From Cycas panzhihuaensis (lineage: Eukaryota; Cycadophyta), in the NCBI GenBank assembly GCA_023213395.1, contig CM041465.1, positions 33,611,741 through 33,675,740 on the forward strand: DNA of 64,000 bases, written 5' to 3'. Numbering within the stretch: position 1 is the first letter of the stretch; each line of letters starts with the position of its first letter. Shown piece after piece: positions 58,920 through 64,000 of the stretch. The notes beneath the pieces are model-generated. The model saw only the letters and a list, made by a program, of their open reading frames with translations. It made no database searches and was not told the origin of the DNA. The position numbers and the translations under genes are program-made.

Positions 58920-60560
58920 TACAACATTAAGTCAAATGTCGAGGTCGCTTCTGAAATGCTTGAACTTCTCTTTCCCAAGTGGCTTGGTGAAGATGTCATC
59001 TAGCTAATGATCAGTCGACTTGTAGACGAGATCGATTTCACCTTATTACACATGTTCTCTAATAAAATAGTGATGGACCTTAATATGTTTAGTATGTGCA
59101 TGAAATACCAGATTCTTGGCAATCTTGATAACACTCTGATTATCACAATACAATGGTGTTGGGAGTGTTTTCTCAAGTTTAAGCTCTTCAAGAATCTGTC
59201 TAAGCTAAATAGCCTCACATGATGCGCTGACAACAACTTTGTATTCTACTTCAGTAGAGGAAAGCGTAACATTTGATTATTTTTTGTAACTCCATGAAAC
59301 ATTAGCTGATACAAGGTTGAAACAATAACTTGAGGTGGATTTCTGGCTATCTTAACATCCAGCCCAATCTGAATCTAATAACCCTTCCAGTGTGAAGTTC
59401 TCATTGCATGTGTACTGAAGACCATACTGTAAAGTACCTTTGAGGTATTTGAGGATGCATTTTGTAGTATTCCAGTGTTGCTAATTGGGGCTGATCATAT
59501 ATCTGGAACATATTCCAATCACATATGAAATGTTAAGTCTAATGTTAGTCAAGTAGATGAGACTACCCATTAGTTACCTAAAAAGAGTGGAATCAACAGG
59601 TTTCCCTTCTTCATTCATTGACAATTTAGTACCTGTCTCCATGGGTGTTGGTGAAGGTTTGCAGTCTTTCATTTTTAATTGCTGTAAAATATCCCATGTA
59701 TACTTGGCTTGAGAAATAAAAATGTGACCTAGCTGCTACCACACTTCTATGCCAAGGAAATAATGAAGAAGTCCAAGATCTATCATCTCAAAATTTCTTT
59801 TCAAGTCCCTTTGGAGATGCTCAATTAGATTGACATAATTGCCTGTGATAATCAAATCATTAACATAAAGAACAACTAGAGTGATGTACTAGTTTTCAAC
59901 CTTGATATATAGGTTCGAATATGATGTGGATCAATGAAAATTATGCTGCAAAAATTAGTCATCGATCTTTGAATACCAAGCACGTGGCGCTTGTTTTAGA
60001 CCATACAAGGCCTTTTTAAGGTGATAGATATGATGTTCATTGCCGACAGAAATATATCCAGGAGGTTGGTCTAAGTAGACCTTCTCAGTCAAATCGCCAT
60101 TGAGAAAGGTACTTTTGACATCCATATGATATAATGGTCACTTACATTGTGCAACTAAGGTCATAACAATTCTGATGGTATTCATATTGGCTACAAGTAC
60201 AAATGTCTTAGTGTAGTCAATGCCTTCTTGTTATTTGAAACCTTTAGCAATAAGGTGAGCCTTTTGTTGCTCAATAGTACCATTAGACTTATACTTGATT
60301 TTATAGATCCACTTACAATTGATGGCTTATTTGCCAGGTGGTAACTCAACCAAGTCCCATGTGTCATTTTGATAAATGGAGTGGATCTTATCATCCATAG
60401 CAACCTACCACTTTTCATCTGTACATGCCTCTTTAAAAGTAGAAGGCTCAGGAGCAGTAAACACTTCAACCATGAGTGCGTAATTGACAGTAGTCGATGG
60501 CCGCATTTTAGATGGTCATTTTCCTTCAACAATTTATGATTCTGCAATAGTTTACATATA
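58920..60560 (-). pseudogene. copia-3 reverse transcriptase and RNase H
   Basis: The minus strand gives [58 protein letters not shown] and the catalytic box as LYVNDLIITG. The second box residue is Asn in place of Asp (YVND instead of YVDD). RNase H follows with LLDSDWAG, SSTEVEYK and DDIFTKPLGKEKF. Several stops occur, but the alignment is continuous over the full length. The track-like frame at 60191-60547 is a shadow of this region. Confidence 0.85.
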
Positions 60561-60899
60561 CCATTTGGGTAGCTTCTTTATTGATGTGGCTTCATTGTCT
60601 TGTGAGGGAGGTAATTGCTAAACTGAAGAAGAAGAAGAAGGACATAATGAAGGAACTAAGGAAGATGAGGAGAAAGAAGAAGCAGTAGGTGTAGATAAAG
60701 TATAAGGATTTGAGGAAGTTGATGGGATAAATTCGTCAAGAATGGCTTTACCTTTATCAAGGGAGAGAGTAAAAGTACTGACGTCGATCTCCCGATTATC
60801 TTCTGAAAAGACAACATCTCATGAAGTATGCATCTTTTTAGTAAGGGGATCAAACAATCGATATGCTTTACTGCCAGGAGCATATTCAACAAAGATGCA

Positions 60900-61620
60900 T
60901 TTGAGACTTTTATCATTGAATTTTTGACATTGCTTGTGAGGAATGTTCATATAGACTATGCATCCAAAAGTTCGTAAATGGCTGACTATAGGTTTCTAGT
61001 TAGTCCAAGCCTCCTCGGATGTCATACCTGAAAGTGCAGAAGTTGAGACGCGATTTGACATGTACATAGCAGTATGAAGTACTTTTGCCCAATATGCTAA
61101 TGAGAGGCCTTTGGCATGCATCATAGCTTTTGCTCTACTGACCAAGGTTCTGTTCATCCTTTCTACTACACCATTCTATTGTGGTGTGTAAGGGGCAGAA
61201 AATTGGCATTTAATTCCATTTTGAATACATAATTGATTAAAATCCTTGGACGTATACTCACCACCATTATTTGTTCTAAGTATTTTGATGCACATGCCTA
61301 ATTCATTTTCAACCGCAAGTTTAAATTCCTTAAACTTGTTCAAATCTTCTGACTTATGATTTAGAAAGTAGACCCACATATTAGGTGAGAAATCATCAAT
61401 GAATGTCATGAAGAATAATGATCCTCCATGAGACTGAGTGGTCATGGGACCATAAATGTTAGAATGTACAAGCTGTAGTGGATGCTGTGATCTCCAGGCC
61501 TTACCTTTCTCAAAAGGTTCTTAATGTTGCTTCCCCATCAGACATGATTCACAAAGGCAATTACCCACTGAGATTTTGGGTAAGCCATAAACCAAGTTTT
61601 GTCTGAACATCTCCCTGATG
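60900..61620 (-). pseudogene. copia-3 integrase
   Basis: An open stretch of 89 codons at 61176-61445 has FFMTFIDDFSPNMWVYFLNH and ILRTNNGGEYTSKDFNQL, with TNNGGE instead of TDNGGE at the second catalytic Asp. Upstream is a zinc finger end (CLCESCLMGKQH). Downstream are a VVERMNRTL block with the third acid and the EEAW and GY-type C-terminal blocks. Dead by the Asp-to-Asn change and by stops. Confidence 0.85.
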
Positions 61621-61989
61621 CTATCAAGATTAAGATGTCTAAGTCTTTCATACCATAGTTGAGTTTTATTTACAGAATATGAGTTATGCATGAGATGATC
61701 TAGATGTTGTATCTAATTTATAGAGGCCATGATCTTCATGTCGAATTGCAATTATCTGGTAATCTTTGTTCCTGATGATACACTTTCTATCTTTGAACAG
61801 TACACTCATCGGCTGCTTATCAAGCTGACTAACAAAAAATAAGTTTTTGGGCATTCTAGGAACTAAGAAAATATTTTTGCTAAGAAATGTAGAATCCTAA
61901 TCAAGAGGTGTAATTTGTCCTACACCTAATATTTTGACACTGCCATTATCCCCAAATGTCACTGTTTCTCCTTGACATTCTTGAAAATT

Positions 61990-62060
61990 GACAATATGTT
62001 TGCATCACCTGTCATGTGACATGATACACCAAAATCAATGATCCAAGTATTATCATTATG
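61990..62060 (-). pseudogene. copia-3 protease active site
   Basis: The minus strand reads NTWIIDFGVSCHMTGDANIL, the copia protease block with D-S-G changed to D-F-G. Confidence 0.75.
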
Positions 62061-62269
62061 ATTGTTACTATATGTAAAAAAAGTCATGTCCCTTGGATCA
62101 TGTTATGATGTGTGGCCTTAAAAGCCACCATGATTTGTCCTTCTTTGTCGACCACCTCGGAATGCACCTCAAGTTGGTCGTTATTGTTATTGACGTTGTT
62201 GATGTTGCTGCTTATTCTGCTTGATTCATTCTGGCGATGAAAATTACATTGATATTGAATTTATTATTG

Positions 62270-63081
62270 TTGTGGTTGTTGCAAGTCATATTGACATTTT
62301 CTGTAGTCAGGCTGAATGTGGCCAACTTTGCCACAATAGTGACAGATGTCAGTCTTTGATTTTATGCTAAGACTACCAAATTAAAAAAAAAACTTCTGCT
62401 TAGGATGAAATTACTGCTTGGGTTTTAATTTCATGGAGAAAGCGCTAGATGTACTTGCTTCATCTTGCCACAAATAAATTTTTTCTTCTTGCAGCAATAA
62501 ACGTTCTAACTCATTGAAAGTTAGAATTGACAAAGTTCCATTTTGATAAATATTAGAAATAAAACCATTGTATTCTTTAGGCAAAGCATGAATTGTTATA
62601 GTAACCAGGTCTTCATTTGTGACTGGTTTGCCAATCTTTGTCGGTGATTCTTGATAGCTTTAATTGAAGATAAATAGGCTGCCATTAGAGTAACATACTT
62701 CAGACTAAATAATTTTACTTTATACATAACAATTCGTGCATCATCTTTTCGTTCATATAATGAAACGATTATGTCCTAAGCAAATTTTGAAGTTGAAGTA
62801 GATTTAATATTTTGATCAACATTATCACTGACTCACAGATGAATAAAGGTAAGTGCAACCTCATATTTAGATTTGAAAGAAGCTAATGCAACAGGATCAG
62901 CTAGAATCAAATTTTGAGGATTAACAGGATTAGGAGTGTGCTCAGGTTTGGCGATTTCGCTTAATACATAACCCCATAACTCATTCATAATCAACAAGTT
63001 TTTTGCTTGCTTCTTCCAAGTGAGATAGTTTTTAACACCTGTCAATTTAATGGTGTTTGCATTTAGCATTTGAGTCACCAT
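62270..63081 (-). pseudogene. copia-3 gag
   Basis: The ATG at 63081 opens MVTQMLNANTIKLTGVKNYL and TWKKQAKNLLIMNELWGYV, open for 82 codons. Decayed gag follows to a zinc knuckle near 62290-62350: CHYCGKVGHIQPDYRK, where the last Cys of C-x2-C-x4-H-x4-C is Tyr. The N-terminus is strikingly like copia-2 gag (12710). It would form the capsid. Confidence 0.8.
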
Positions 63082-64000
63082 TTTGATTACAGTACCAGAT
63101 AAGACTTAGAAACCATTGAGTTGATGCCGCTTAAGTTCCACTCAATATCCAATAAGAAATCAGTACGAGACTAAAAAATTTGTGGACGAAATGGAGGGCT
63201 TGGCTTGCAGGTTCATCTAACCTTATAGTAAGATCAGTGTTGGCCAAGTTATCGACATTTTAAGGTAGAGTATAAACTCTTTTCAAGCCTCCCCACTTAA
63301 GTGTTTTAATGATTAAAAGTGGGTTGTTTTTAGTGCTAAAAAATATGTGCTTGTAGGCCTATTTGCTACTAATAAACTTTGTCAAAAAAAACTTCAAGTT
63401 ACAATATAGTTGCATTGAATATCGAATGATGCAACTGAGTTTAAATAACAATCTCATAAAGAGATAAATAGTAGCAAAAACACCATAAATTAATGCCTTC
63501 AACTAGCTAAGAATGAAGCAAGTCCACCATGAACACCTGGGATCGAAAAAATGATCCATATGCACCAAAATTTATAGTTTTTTTATTGATATTTGTCCCC
63601 CTTTTTTGTTAATGTTTATTCTCACTTACAATTGGGTTGCCTCGCAAGGAGCCCTATGAGAAAAAGAGTCTTCAAATGATATAATTTAAGGCTTAAAATA
63701 AGCCAAAAAGATGGTGTTTTAATCACCAAATCACACTTTAAAGACTTGTACAAAATAGTGTGATTAACACACTTTAAGAATCTTTGAAATTGGTCATCTT
63801 TTAACTCAAAAATTAATGACTTAAGTTACTAAGGAGCTTAATGTCATTAAAATGAGTAAATTTTCAAATGAAACATAATAAAATCACTTTAGAATAGTGA
63901 TTTTAAATTCAAAATAAAAATTACAAAATTTTTAATATGTATTAGTGTGATTTACACATTAAACAAAGTGTCAAATAGTGTTTACAATGATTGAATAAGC
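63082..64000 (-). other. copia-3 leader and/or flank, no gene
   Basis: No coding signal is seen upstream of the gag start, and no convincing primer site occurs before the window ends. By analogy with the roughly 2-kb leader of copia-2, the whole stretch may be leader. Confidence 0.45.

Larger units (their letters stand above)
58370..64000 (-). mobile_element. copia-3: Ty1/copia element running off the right edge
   Basis: A left LTR (58370-58904) with a purine tract is followed by RNase H, RT, integrase, protease and gag remnants, read from right to left on the minus strand. The gag start is at 63081. The 5' LTR is not found before 64000 and must lie further right if present. The insertion interrupts copy B exactly at gatact. 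The gag is closely related to copia-2 gag. Confidence 0.85.

Noticed and set aside
60191-60547. 118-codon minus-strand open frame rich in Leu
   Set aside because: The correct RT N-terminal reading lies in another frame over the same bases (WIYKIKYKSNGTIEQ). This is a shadow frame.

Overview
The window is repeat-rich, strongly AT-rich plant nuclear DNA. It holds Ty1/copia elements with initiator-tRNA-Met-like primer binding sites, a Ty3/gypsy element, and a plant L1-clade LINE with a C-terminal RNase H domain. I found no intact host gene, no tRNA or rRNA gene and no CRISPR array. A large-genome seed plant fits best. A gymnosperm is possible, but nothing in the sequence settles it.

The main organising fact is a direct duplication. 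Copy A (1200-21260) and copy B (40070-58370) are the same DNA in the same orientation, offset by about 38.9 kb at the left end. Copy B starts abruptly inside a copia gag remnant and is joined to gypsy-derived sequence at 40069/40070. A tandem duplication of a unit of about 38.9 kb (1200-40069) explains this, with the rest of copy B lying beyond the right edge. The ancestral unit held, from left to right: a minus-strand copia remnant (copia-1), a plus-strand non-autonomous LTR element, and a minus-strand copia element with an internal RT deletion (copia-2). These were followed by the sequence now at 21261-40069.

Four insertions occurred after the duplication. In copy A they are a small plus-strand LTR element at 8804-11769 and a copia derivative (copia-4) at 15332-20628. 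In copy B they are a LINE at 42181-48522 and copia-3 from 58370 onward. The LINE has a perfect 14-bp target-site duplication, and the matching empty site is in copy A at 3305-3318.

Between the two copies, 21261-24800 is AT-rich DNA I cannot assign. A plus-strand Tat-like gypsy element (gag from about 24820, protease at 32767-33150) is split by a nearly complete minus-strand copia (copia-5, 26773-32318) with two 174-bp LTRs. A non-autonomous minus-strand LTR element follows at 35466-39520, then a gypsy RNase H fragment at 39533-39830.

The least ordinary structure is in the leader next to both LTRs of the 35466-39520 element. The primer-binding-site/LTR junction is reiterated as a tandem array with a period of about 31 bp: four units on the left, five or six on the right. 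I did not recognise any new enzymatic or defence system. All coding regions are decayed retroelement genes.
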